A stretch of 64,000 bases of DNA from Hydractinia echinata (Eukaryota > Cnidaria > Hydrozoa > Anthoathecata > Hydractiniidae). This document shows positions 35,301 through 47,300 of this stretch, one piece after another. Position 1 is the first letter of the stretch; every line of letters begins with the position of its first letter. Location: contig JASGCC010000119.1 of assembly GCA_030067915.1 (NCBI GenBank), positions 558,001 through 622,000 of the forward strand, in the 5' to 3' direction. A program made the translations under genes and the position numbers. The notes beneath the pieces were generated by a model, which worked only from the letters and a program-made list of their open reading frames with translations, had not been told where the DNA came from and ran no database searches.

Positions 35301-38300
35301 CCTTTTCAATACCATTTCCATGATATAATTTGTTTTCGATGTGATGAGTTTTGGCTAAAACGATTAAATCTTTCATTAAAGACACTAGCTTACCTAAACC
35401 TTCAATCAACTTTTCAGGATCCTTCGCTTTCCAAAGAGCATGAAGATTTGTAACCTCATCATTCTTACGATCCAATAATGACTTTGCGTTTCCATATGCA
35501 GCTTTAAGTCTTATTTGTATTGTATATTTGTATATTTGATCAATACACTCCAGGTCCTTAACTAGTAAAAGAGCTGGTTCATCCAGATAATTATTCTTAA
35601 GAAAATCAGGTAAATAGTTTTTAGGTATGGCGCATAAATACAGTTTCTCAAAAAAATTTTTGAAAAGTGTAGATATCCATCGCAGAATTATAACCTCCGA
35701 ACTTAGCTAATGTAATGTTAAGCTGACTCTTCCAAATCTCGAGCTTCCAGCTCCTTTTTTAACATGTTGGTGTATAAGTTCACAGAATGTGGAATTTTCA
35801 CATACCTTGCTTCTGTGCTTTTTAATTCCTCCAAGTCTACATCCTGAGTTAATAATTCTTGAAACTGGCTTGTGATTCTATCCATTCTCTTGCGAATCTC
35901 TGGAAGTTCATCCTTTCTTTGAAGCAACTCCGAGTCTGTTATGCTACATTGCTCAAAATCAATTTGTTGGGACACTCATTAATCATCCTATTAACATCCG
36001 TCAACATGACTGAAAACTTTCTTTCGTTAAATTTAGAAATAGCCAACTTCTTGTTTGTTTCTGTGAGTAGCAAATTAGATTTTAATAAATTTGCCGTTTG
36101 CTTGAATCGTTTGATATTTAACAAATGCATTTCAGATTCTTTCCCAAAGGTTTCATCATAATCCTCAGAGATTGATTTTAATTCTAAATTTTGAAAGCGA
36201 TATTTTGTATGTAGTTCATCGATTTTTTCAATAGATCGTTCAATGTCATTAGCAGAGGATAATTTGTTAAGCGCATTTTCATTAATAAAATCGTCTATAT
36301 CTGACACTAACGAATTGTGTTGTAATGATAGTTTTTTAAATGAAATTTCAGACTCTGTGATATCGTCAAGTTTAATGCTATTCATTAACTTAGATAAGTC
36401 ATTTATACTCGTTGACACTTTCTCACCAGTTTGCGAAAACGTTTTCACTTCGCCTCATTCATTACAAAATTTTGAACAATTAATACAAACGCAAGTAGTT
36501 TCTGCTGTTTGAATGTTAGGTTTCACGGGTACCTAGGACCTTACGCACAAGTTAAAACACGCATTTTACTGCGGATGTTGTAACACATTGACGATGATAA
36601 TGATGTTCAAACTAAACAAATAAATATTTACAATTTAGAATGAAATTTATAGATTGAGTAGTACAAACATAATAAATTGTATAAACATACCAGCTTGCCA
36701 CAGCAAAATAAACAGCGTGAAAAACTTGAACGCGTGGTTGAAAAACTTGAAAGTTAGTTGAAAAAGTTGAAAGTTGAAAGTTGAATGAATCTTCTATTAC
36801 AAAAATACGTGAACGCCTTGATTTTGATTTAGAAGTTGAATAATTTTTTTAAGAGCTCTGACTCTGGCTTCTCACTTGTGTATCAAAAAATGTTGAATCT
36901 AAATGCATGAAAAATAGTTCGTAAAATATTATATATAGTTATACAATTAAATTTTTATTTCCCTACAGGATAAAAAGGGGTGTGATTTTTTTTTTTTTTT
37001 TGAATAAAGTACCGAACAGTCTGTAAACTTGATATACAACAAATCGAGACATATAACACAACTTTACACCATCACTTAATATATTGCTGTATAAATAATC
37101 ACATGATGCAATGATGTTTTAAAAAATATAATTCCATTGCTAAATTTAGATTCACCACCTGCAAATTCCCATCTACCTAAGTTCACTAAAGATAAAAGTA
37201 TTTACAAAAAGGAAGCAAATTGTAATGCAACAAATATAGACTAATTTCTCTTCTCACTTTGCCAAATAAACTATTAATACAATAATAACCGATTACCCCG
37301 GGCTGTACCGCAAAATATCGCCAGAGGTCTAAGTGCCGACCGAGCTTGCGAGGTCGGTGCAATGACTGAGGGCGAAGGGCGATATTTTCGGTACAGCACG
37401 GGGTAAATGCGTTAAAAAACAGCAATCATGTTAGAAAAATCTTTCTTGATTTCAGCAAATCTTTTGACAGTGTTTGTCATAGAACATTAAAATCAAATAC
37501 CTTACATGCAAAAAATCAGCTAAATCTGAGATGGTGGGTGTCAAACTCACTATTTTAGAGCTGTTTTGACATGGAATGACCCTGATGTATGTGGCATATC
37601 TGGAAATCTTTTTGAGTGGTGCTCCAGCTACTTTTTAAATTGATGTCAATTTACTTTTTTTTCCAGTGATTTTTTCCAACTTACAGACTTGAGGTTTTTA
37701 ATACTATTAGTCTGTCCGATGAATTCAGCTAAGAAAGGTAATTATGTTTTGAAAATTTAAAATAAATACGCATCAAGCAAAAAGGTGATACAAACATTGC
37801 ACAAATAAAAATACTGAAAGTGGCAGTTTTAGTATATAATACTCAAAGCCCACTGGTAGCCTTGTGGTAGAGCGTTTGCTTCCAGTGCAGAAGGTCTGGT
37901 CAAGTCATGCCAGAGACTATAAAAGTGTGAATCTATCCTTTCTGCTTAGGGTTCAGCAGGAGAATAGGATTGATATATTTTGTCTAGCTATATGCAATTG
38001 CTGTGCTTTAAGTTCACTAGGACATCCCTTTGCAGGACCCTTGTAGATAGCAGTTCCAAAAAGAACTGAAGAGGCTATCCTGGGTAAATAATTTCAGTAA
38101 TAATATGTATTTTTTTTTGTAGCAGCTTGACTTGTTTACCTCTGCTATCATAGTTAAAACAAACTTTCACACTGATGCAGAGATGAGAGCATACAAGTTG
38201 TATATACTTGTTTACAAAACTTTTTCGTTACGGATGTATGACATACTTTTTAGCATGATTTTTTAAATCAAAGTTTTTTTTTCAGCAACGATAAATCAAA

Positions 38301-41300
38301 GTTTAATTATATTAATGCATCAATGAGAAGTATTTTTTATTACCTATCAAATGGTGCAAAAATTATTTGAAATTTCTTAACTTGTAAAAAATAAAGAGAC
38401 ATTTTTGAAACACTCTCACTTCATTAAAATAACAATTTGCGGACACAAAAAAATTGTTTTTTTATTTTGTTTGGTCAAAAAGATGCATACAACTAAGAAT
38501 AGAAGCATTTAATAATTTAAGAAGATCACCATTTTATCTATTTAAAAAAAAAATTCTCAATAATGATTTTTTGTCACATTTCTATTACCCCACTTTATTA
38601 AGTGAACACACCCTGGAATTGAGGTTGACTTTTATATGTGACATTACCAAGAACTTAATCAAAATATTTTTGTCCTATTTTTTTATGTTTTTAAGTGTAA
38701 ACAGACCCACTACTTGGACAAAAGTAATTTCTAAAATATTTGTCATAGTGAACATATCACTAGTGTACTAGGGCAAATTTAAAAATGCTAAAATAATGAT
38801 GCATGTGTACTTGCACATGCATTCACAGTATTTTTTACAACAGGACGACAAAACAACTTGTAATTATTTAGCATATATGTCCTGTCTTATAAGTGAGAGA
38901 GAAGTATATACATATAATACCCTATTGATAAAGCATCAGTTGTCAATTTATTTAAATCCTTAGCCTCCTTAAACGCTTTTAAAGTGTGATTAACATGACA
39001 CAACACTTACAATCTTACATCAGGCAGTGTGATTTTTTTTTCTGCCTTCGTTTTTCCACAGCAAATTTTAGGAAAAGTGTATGAAAACATTTTGCTGTAT
39101 ATGAAAACTAGTCACCATAAACAGTTTCACATCTGTAAAATGTCTAATACAAAAAGGATATGTTACGTAAATGCTGAGACCAAACTCGATTTTTCTAATT
39201 TCCAAAAGCGATAACAATTTTCCACAATATTATTTTCCAGCTGATAAGTACCCCACTGCTAAACTTAAACAATGACTTGGGATTGCAATTTTCTCCCATG
39301 TTACTAAACCATTAAAACATGTTAATAAAAAATTATATCATTGTAATATCTTTCAATTTTTAATCTTCAGGATCTAAAATACACGATTGCAAATATTTAT
39401 CCCATGAACTTTAACTATTATAGTAAAAGCTGATTATTGTGATGCATTCAGAGGACCATAGCGTAAAATTAAATATAGCAATGTTTAACGCCCTATAACT
39501 TCGCATTCTGCAATCTGTTAAATATTTTAAGAGTACACTAGTTGTTTACTTGTCAAACCTGTTTTTGTTTTGTTTTCAAAATAATATTTTAATTTAACTA
39601 TACATTTAGAACGCGTGTACCATATGGTGGGAAGCAAGAAAAATTCACATACCAACAAACCTTAGTGTTTGTACAGTGTGTTGTGAATGCGATATTTGCC
39701 AAAACAAGTAAGACTTATCTTAGTCTAATACTCACATCTAGTCTTTACCCCATGGAGAAATCACAGGATTGCGTGACAGCAAATTATTTGATCTGTTATT
39801 ATTATCATATTATTACAGATATCATATTTCTCTAGTTATTAAAGCAACTCACAGATCATTTGAAGACAAAACACCGACACTTATGTACATTTGGTGTGCA
39901 ATGTCGTATATGGGTGCTATGCTGGCTAGTAACATGTCTCTTCGATATGTAAATTATCCAACACAGGTGAACTATGTTTATCGATGAATTTACTTGCATG
40001 CTTTATTTTATATTTCAGTTTTAAGTCCACACTTTAAATCTCCTTCTTTACTCGATATTCTACATCTACTTGTCTTTGGTTTTGTCCCCTAATAGTATTT
40101 AACTTTCTTTATAGGTACTTGGAAAGTCTTGCAAGCCTATTCCAGGTAATTATTTGATTATTTTTTCAAAAAATTGAAAATTACTGTGCATGTATTAATA
40201 TATCTCGTCATGTGTCAGATACTGTTTATACATAAACATTTCCTTATAGTGATGATACTTGGTGTACTGTTAGCACGAAAAAAATATCCTCTTATAAAGT
40301 ATTTATGTGTTTTGATGATAGTTGCTGGTGTTGCTTTATTTTTCTTCAAGGAGGTTTGTATATACTTTTTGATTGTTAGCTGAAGTCTTATACTAGCATT
40401 TAATAAAGTTAAATAAAAATTACTCAGATGTTCAGTGGGAGAGTAATTGGCCATGTTTCTTGGTTTCAGCATATGTCGTTCTTGCAAATCACCTTGTACT
40501 ACGTATTCTCCTCAACTTGACGTATTTTTTTGTTTTAGAAAAAAGGATCAACCGTGGAATCAACTGGGTTTGGAGAACTACTTTTGGTAGGTGTTTTAAT
40601 TTTTCAGTTCTGTGCATACGACCATTTACAGGCTTGCAGATTTTGAAAAAACGATTGTTTCCTCTGTATGACATTTCCGTAAAAACAAAAATTAACAAGT
40701 TCTAAGAAAAAATGTATTCGCTTATAAAAACCGTGTATTAGATCCAGGAATACCTTCCTCTGTTTTTCTTAATTCAAGTTAGATTTTACATCCATTCATA
40801 CGTAAGTGAAGTTTTTAATCGTTTTGACAAGTTTAGATACCATCATTATCACATTATTTTCACCTGTTACTCACAAAAAAGAAAAACTTATCGTTTCCAC
40901 AGACTTGGTTTAATTTAGCCTAATTTACTTCTAGGTTTGTGTCTTATTTCTTTGTTACTATATTTTTTCAGGTGGTATCACTGGCATTGGACGGAATGAC
41001 TGGTGCAAGCCAGGAAAGAATGCGTGTAGAGCATAAGACACAAGCGCATGCAATGATGTATTCCGTTAATAAATGGTCCTTGTTTTTATTAGGCACAGGT
41101 TGGTTTGTTGTTAAGCGTAGATAAAATGAATATATCTTGACATATGGTAGCATTATAGTTGTGTTTTCACACCGACTGATGGCTTTGTGGTAGAGCGTTT
41201 GCCTCCAGTGCGGAAGGTCTTGAGTTTAAACCCTAGCCATGTCATGCCAGAGACTATTAAAGTGTGAATCAATCCTTTCTGCTTAACGTTCAGCATAAGA

Positions 41301-44300
41301 ATAGGATTGATATCTTAGGAGGTTGTATAGTTGAGCAGTTGCTGTACTTGCACGCCTTCAATACCTCAAATGGGAGCTTTAAATGTATTAGGACCCCCTT
41401 CGCAGGACGCTCATTGATAACAGTGCCATTAGATACTGGGGTGGCTATTCTTGGCAAATAATAATTATAATAATAATGGTAAACAATTTTTGTTTTATTT
41501 CCTTATATCATTCAATTACTCAGTAATTTGTCTATCAATCTGTATTATGGCCATTTAAGGCGTATTTGTTGCCGCTTAGGTCAGAGGCACAAGTTCAGTT
41601 TATGTTTTTGGCAGCTTTTAAGGTGTTTGAAATTTGACCTTTTGATTTAAATTAAAGGAAACTAACGAAAAAACCTACGTATATGTTTTTTTATAATTTA
41701 AACATTCTTGCATATCAGGAAAACAACATGACATAAAAAAATTTGAATATTTTTATTTTTTGTGTCCAAATTTTGTCCCCAAAAATCGATAATTGCATTA
41801 ACGGTCGCCGCCATTATCGAACAAAAGCCAACTTGGTTCGTACATATTTTGTTGATTTGTGAAGGGTCAGGGTGAAGGGTCAGGGTCAGGGTGAAGGGTC
41901 TCTTTAAGAGACAAGAGAGGAGTTGAACGTCCTCCACCATACCTTAGTTTAAAGGGGCGATCGTGGAAGTCCCATGAAATGCCACATAGTGATGGTGTCA
42001 CTTTAAAAAACACCCAGTCCGGTCTGTGAACGGTTGGCGCTAGGAAGGGCATCCAGCTGTAAAACAATGCCAAAACTCTTTATTAATGGCCGTAAGAACA
42101 GTTGATCAGACAAACTGCGTAAACGGGACTGGAACTCTAAGGAGTGATGGTGTCGCGCACGGTAGGACAGATGTCAGGTGTGAGCATCGTCAGACCGTTA
42201 CCCAGCTATCACATCACAAGGTAGATAACACTAGGTTGAGGATGGCTAGTGTAAATGTTGGTACTCTGAGAGGTAGAGCAGGTGAAGTAGTTGAAATGTT
42301 AGAACGTAGATCTGTTGATATGTGTTGTGTTCAGGAAGTCAGGTGGAGAGGAGCTTCAGTGAGATTTGTGGAAGGTAGGAGGGCAAGGTATAAGCTTTTT
42401 TGGATTGGTAATAGTGATGGATATGGAGGAGTTGGCATATTCGTTGCAGAGAAGTGGGTAGAAAAAGTAATAGATGTTATGCGTGTTAATAGTCGTATTA
42501 TAGTGATAAAGTTTTTGATAGGTAATAGGATTGTCACTTTTCTGTCAGTTTATGCTCCACAGTGTGGACTCAGTGAGGAAGATAAAGATAAGTTTTATGA
42601 TGAGTTAATAGCAGTCACATCAAAGTTTGGAGACACTGAACTTGTCATGGTGGGCGGCGACTTTAATGGTCATGTTGGGAAGTCATCTGAAGGTTATAGA
42701 GGTGTGCATGGAGGCTATGGATTTGGGAGGAGAAATAAGGAAGGGGAGAGATTGCTTGAGTTTGGAATGGCAACAGACATGGTGGTTTCCAACACATCAT
42801 TCAGTAAGGGATCGTCTCCGAGATCGTTTCAAAAAAATCGTTTCAAATCGTTTCATTTTTTAATTAGCATAGCATGTGATACGAATTTGAAACGATTTTA
42901 AAAGTAATGTTTAATTTTTTGAAATCGTTTCAGATCGTATGGAAATCGTTTCACTATTTTGTAAATCGTTTCATTAAAAAATAAAATCGTTTCATAATCG
43001 TTTCATAATCGTTTCAAGATTGTTTTATTATATTTACTTGAAATCGTTTCACATACCATAATTCGTTTCAAAATCGTATCATTATGATCGTTTCAGTATA
43101 TTTATTTTAGATCGTTTCAAAATCGTTTCAAGGTGTTTCTTTTACATTCTTTTAACATAAAAGAATAAAAGAAATTATTAATCTAATAAAGGTCTCTCAA
43201 TAAAACCTACGCGCTGTCACATAGGTTTTTCTATCGCTGCTTTTCGTTCTTAAACTTTTAAAATGCGATCTCTAACGAAGCTTTTTTATCGCCGCCTTTC
43301 GTTCTTAAACTTTTAAAATGCGATCTAAAAAAGCATTTCTATCGCCGCTTTTCGTTCTTAAACTTTTAAAATGCGATCTAAAAAAGCATTTATATCGCCG
43401 TTCTTTTCGTTCTTAAATTTTTAAAATGCGATCTAAAAAAGCATTTCTATCACCGCATTTCGTTCTTAAATTTTTAAAATGCGATCTAAAAAAGCATTTC
43501 TATCGCCGTTCTTCGTTCTTAAATTTTTAAAAAGCGATCTAAAAAAGCATTTGTATCGCCGTTCTTCGTTCTTAAACTTTTAAAATGCGATCTCAAAAAG
43601 CTTTTCTATCGCCGCTTTTCGTTCTTAAACTTTTAAAATGCGATCTAAAAAAGCATATCTATCGCCGTTCTTCGTTCTTAAACTTTTAAAATGTGATCTC
43701 AAAAAGCTTTTCTATAGCCGCTTTTCGTTCTTAAACTTTTAAAATGCGATCTCAAAAAGCTTTTCTATCACCGTTCTTCGTTCTTAAATTTTTAAAAAGC
43801 GATCTGAAAAAGCATTTCTATCGCCGCTTTTCGTTCTTAAACTTTTAAAATGCGATCTAACGAAGCATTTCTATCGCCGTTCTTCGTTCTTAAATTTTTA
43901 AAATGCGATCTAAAAAAGCATTTCTATCGCCGCATTTCGTTCTTAAATTTTTAAAATGCGATCTAAGGAAGCTTTTCTATCGCCGTTCTTCGTTCTTAAA
44001 TTTTTAAAATGCGATCTAAAAAAGCATTTCTATCGCCGCATTTCGTTCTTAAATTTTTAAAATGCGATCTAACGAAGCTTTTCTATCGCCGTTCTTCGTT
44101 CTTAAACTTTTAAAATGCGATCTCAAAAAGCCGTTCTTCGTTCTTAAATTTTTTTTCATCGCAATATTTTCCATTTTAAAGGAAATTGTTAGTTTTAAGA
44201 AAAACTGTTTATTTTTAGTTTTGAAAAACTGTTTTACGATATTTACGATAAAAGATGTTGTTGATGATGTCGATGTTGTGTTGAATAAAAGAAAGAGAAA

Positions 44301-47300
44301 CAATAATTTTACATTTATATATAAGGTTAATTGGTTTTTAATTAGTTCAACATCATTTCAAAATTCGTTTCAAGAACTTCAAAGACTTTTACATCGTATC
44401 ACAAATAATATTTTGACAATCTATCAAATCGTTTCACAATTTTTTCTAATCGTTTCAAAATCGTTTCACAATCGTTTCATTTTTACGTAGTTCATACAAA
44501 ATCGTTTCGCAAATAAAATATGAAACATTTAATTCGTTTCATGATACGATTATGAAACGATGTGAAAAAAATATTGAAACGATTTCCATACGATGAAAAT
44601 CGTCGAAAGGACCAGCTAGACATAGACAGACCTGGTGGTGGAATAATGAGGTTGACCAGTGTATAAAGAAAAGAGGAAACTTTGGAAAGAGTGGAAGTCA
44701 GGTGGTAGTAAAAATATTTACTTAGAAGCTAAGCGTCGTGCTCGTACAGCAGTGTATAAGGCAAAATCAGAAGCAGAGAGAAACAGATTTGCAGATGTGT
44801 TAAGAAGGAAAGACCAGCGCAATGAGGTATTCAAGATAGCAAAGCAAATGAAGAAGACTAATCAAGATGTTGTAGGTGAGAAGTGTATACGTAATGATGA
44901 AGGTGTTTTGGCTAGCACAGTGGAGGAAAAGGGTAGCTTGGAAGAATTATTATCAGAGGTTGCTTAACACTGAGTTTGATTGGGATGAGGATAATTTGTC
45001 TGATGATGATGTTGTAGAAGGGCCAGCTATGCAGATCAAGACAGAATGGGTAGTGGAGGCTATTAGTAAATTGAAGATTGGCAAGGCTGCAGGAGTATCA
45101 GGTATTGTTGCAGAGATGGTAAAAGCATCTGGATATATTGGAGTTGAGCTTATTACAAGTCTTGCTAATCAGATTATAAAGGATGGTGCTATTCCGAGTG
45201 AGTGGCAGTCGAGTGTAATAGTGAATTGTTTCAAGGGCAAGGGTGATGCATTAGAAAGAGGTAACTATAGAGGTTTGAAGTTGGTTGATCAAGTAATGAA
45301 AGTTATTGAAAGAGTGATTGATAAGTTACTTAGAGAAAGAATTGATATAGATAAGATGCAATTTGGTTTTGTTCCAGGGCGTGGCACTAAGATGCAATAT
45401 TTTTACTCAGACAGCTTCAGGAAAAGTATTTAGGAAAGAGAAAGAATCTCTATTTTGCCTTTGTAGATTTAGAGAAAGCTTTTGATAGAGTGCCACGTAA
45501 AGTTATTTGGTGGGCTATGAGAAAATTAGGTGTGGATGAGTGGCTAGTTACGATGGTACAGTCTATGTACAGCAATGCTAGAAGTCGTGTCAGGATTAAC
45601 GATTCACTTAGTGATGAATTTAGTGTAAATGTTGGTGTACATCAGGGTTCTGTACTTAGTCCTTTGTTGTTTGTTCTAGTCTTAGAAGCGCTGTCGATGG
45701 AGTTCAGAACAGGTTGTCCATGGGAGTTATTGTATGCAAATGATTTGGTTCTCATAGCAGAGTCGATGGAAGAATTAGTTGAAAAGTTTGAGAAGTGGAA
45801 GAAAGGACTAGAAGAGAAAGGGCTAAGGGTGAACACAGCAAAGTCTAAAGTCATGATTAGTAGCATTGCATCCAAGTGTGACCTTGTAGTTGGAAAGTGG
45901 CCTTGTGGAGTTTGCAGGAAAGGGGTTGGTAGTAACTCAATTTTTTGTCAGACTTGCAAGCATTGGGTACATAAGAAGTGCAGTAGTATAGGTGGAAGGT
46001 TAAGAGCTGACATTCAGTTTGTATGCAAGCGTTGCAAAGGTGAGATTATAGAGAATGAAGTATTTCCAGCTTTAATGATGTACAACAGTGGCTCGTTAGA
46101 GATAGTTGAGAACTTCTGTTACTTAGGTGATATGTTGGGCAGTGAAGGGGGTGTTGGAAGAAGTGTTACTTGCAGGATAGGTTCTGCTTGGAAAAAGTTC
46201 CGAGAGTTACTTCCTTTGTTGACCAGCAGAGTCTTGTCAATTGAGGTAAAAGGTAGGTTGTATGAGGCCTGTGTAAGAAGTGTTATGTTGTACGGTAGTG
46301 AGACATGGGCAGTGAAGCAGGAAGATCTTGACCGTTTAGAAAGGAATGATATGAGAATGGTTAGGTGGATGTGTAACGCCAGTCTGAGAGACAGAAAGAG
46401 TTCAGATGAGCTAAGAAGCAGGCCAAGTATCCGTAGAATTAAAGATGTTATCCAGATAAGAAGATTGAATTGGCTGGGGCACTTGGAAAGAATGGAGGAG
46501 GATAATTGGGTAAGAAAGTGTAGAGACTTGATAGTTCCTGGGGCAAAGCCCAGAGGCAGACCGAGAAAGACTTGGCAGGAGGTTATAAGGACAGACTTGA
46601 TACAGCGGAAGTTGAGTTTAGATCTAACACAGTCTAGATCAGATTGGAAGAGGGTCATTAATATACCCCGTCCAACCCATGCTAGCATGGAAAACGGACG
46701 TTAAGCCGAGAATGATGATGATGATGATGTGACGTCACACGACGTACATAGCTCAACAGGATTTGTAACACGATGAAGTAAGATTCACTCACTTCTTCGT
46801 CTTCTAAGCATCCTCGTCCCCAGGGTTTGTTGCCTATGTCGGAGCCGCTAGCGCTTACTTGACAGCTAAACAAGACCCTGGCACAGGCTGCTTTTCATAA
46901 CCAGTATATGTTACTATAAATAATTAATGAGTTTGTCTTGCTGTTACAGTTCCTGCGGCTAGTAAGAGCAACTTGATCGAGTCCTCGTTCTTCACACAGG
47001 CGGGAACGATGTCATGAAAGTTTTATTTCAAACCAAGTTATTATTTGTTCACACTGAAACTATATTTTATAGTGATTAAATATTCTAAGAAGCCTTATTT
47101 ATCAAAGCTGATTTTGTTGGGATATACTGATACATGATAACCTAGCTCAATTTAGCTGGCTAGCTAGCTATTATATTTTACAAGTGTAGTACTCTTTAGG
47201 AAAAAGTGTAAGTCTTAGATAAGGAAACCAAAGCAAAGCTAGCTTGAATAGCTTTGGTTTGGCTGAATAATTTTAGCACCTAGTACCTTTATTTTACCAA

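Larger units (their letters stand above)
25953..37068 (-). mobile_element. BEL/Pao LTR retrotransposon with nested insertions
   Basis: Minus-strand element with LTRs at 36514-37068 (5') and 25953-27849 (3', enlarged by a nested transposon). LTR ends in element sense are TGTAAAG and CCTAACA. Flanking 5-mers CCACC and CCATC are a probable 5-bp target duplication with one change. Between the LTRs lie gag, a protease/RT region, RNase H and integrase with a BEL-type C-terminal domain, all with frameshifts. A 2.57-kb element splits the protease region and a 1.35-kb element splits the 3' LTR. The host site is a decayed LINE. Dead copy. Confidence 0.88.
20318..39609 (+). other. SLC35B1 intron 1, 19.3 kb
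   Basis: GTAAGT donor and CATTTAG acceptor. Contains a hAT-like element, a decayed LINE, a BEL/Pao element with two nested transposons, a palindromic short element and a SINE, each listed separately. Confidence 0.85.
41850..46731 (+). mobile_element. RTE-clade LINE, interrupted
   Basis: A 5' region with AGGGTC repeats and GGTTGGCGCTAGGAAGGGC, then an AP endonuclease (42086 on), a nested element at 42808-44603, RT, an embedded PHD finger and a C-terminal region with R-G-R-P-R-K-T-W. The 3' end has CATGCTAGCATGGAAAACGG and a (GAT)n tail, which to my knowledge resembles 3' ends of RTE LINEs and their SINEs in molluscs. A further ~150 codons between endonuclease and RT are missing. Confidence 0.85.

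Noticed and set aside
37865..37935. tRNA gene
   Set aside because: Only the A-box half looks tRNA-like; the acceptor stem and B box are degenerate and a SINE body follows. Same for 41188-41240.
39769..39835. Upstream extension of SLC35B1 exon 3
   Set aside because: The frame is open, but the added residues do not match the family and the acceptor at 39835 keeps frame with exon 2.
41858..41900. Telomere-like repeats
   Set aside because: Units are AGGGTC and GTGAAGGGTC, not TTAGGG, only about 40 bp long, and at a LINE 5' end.
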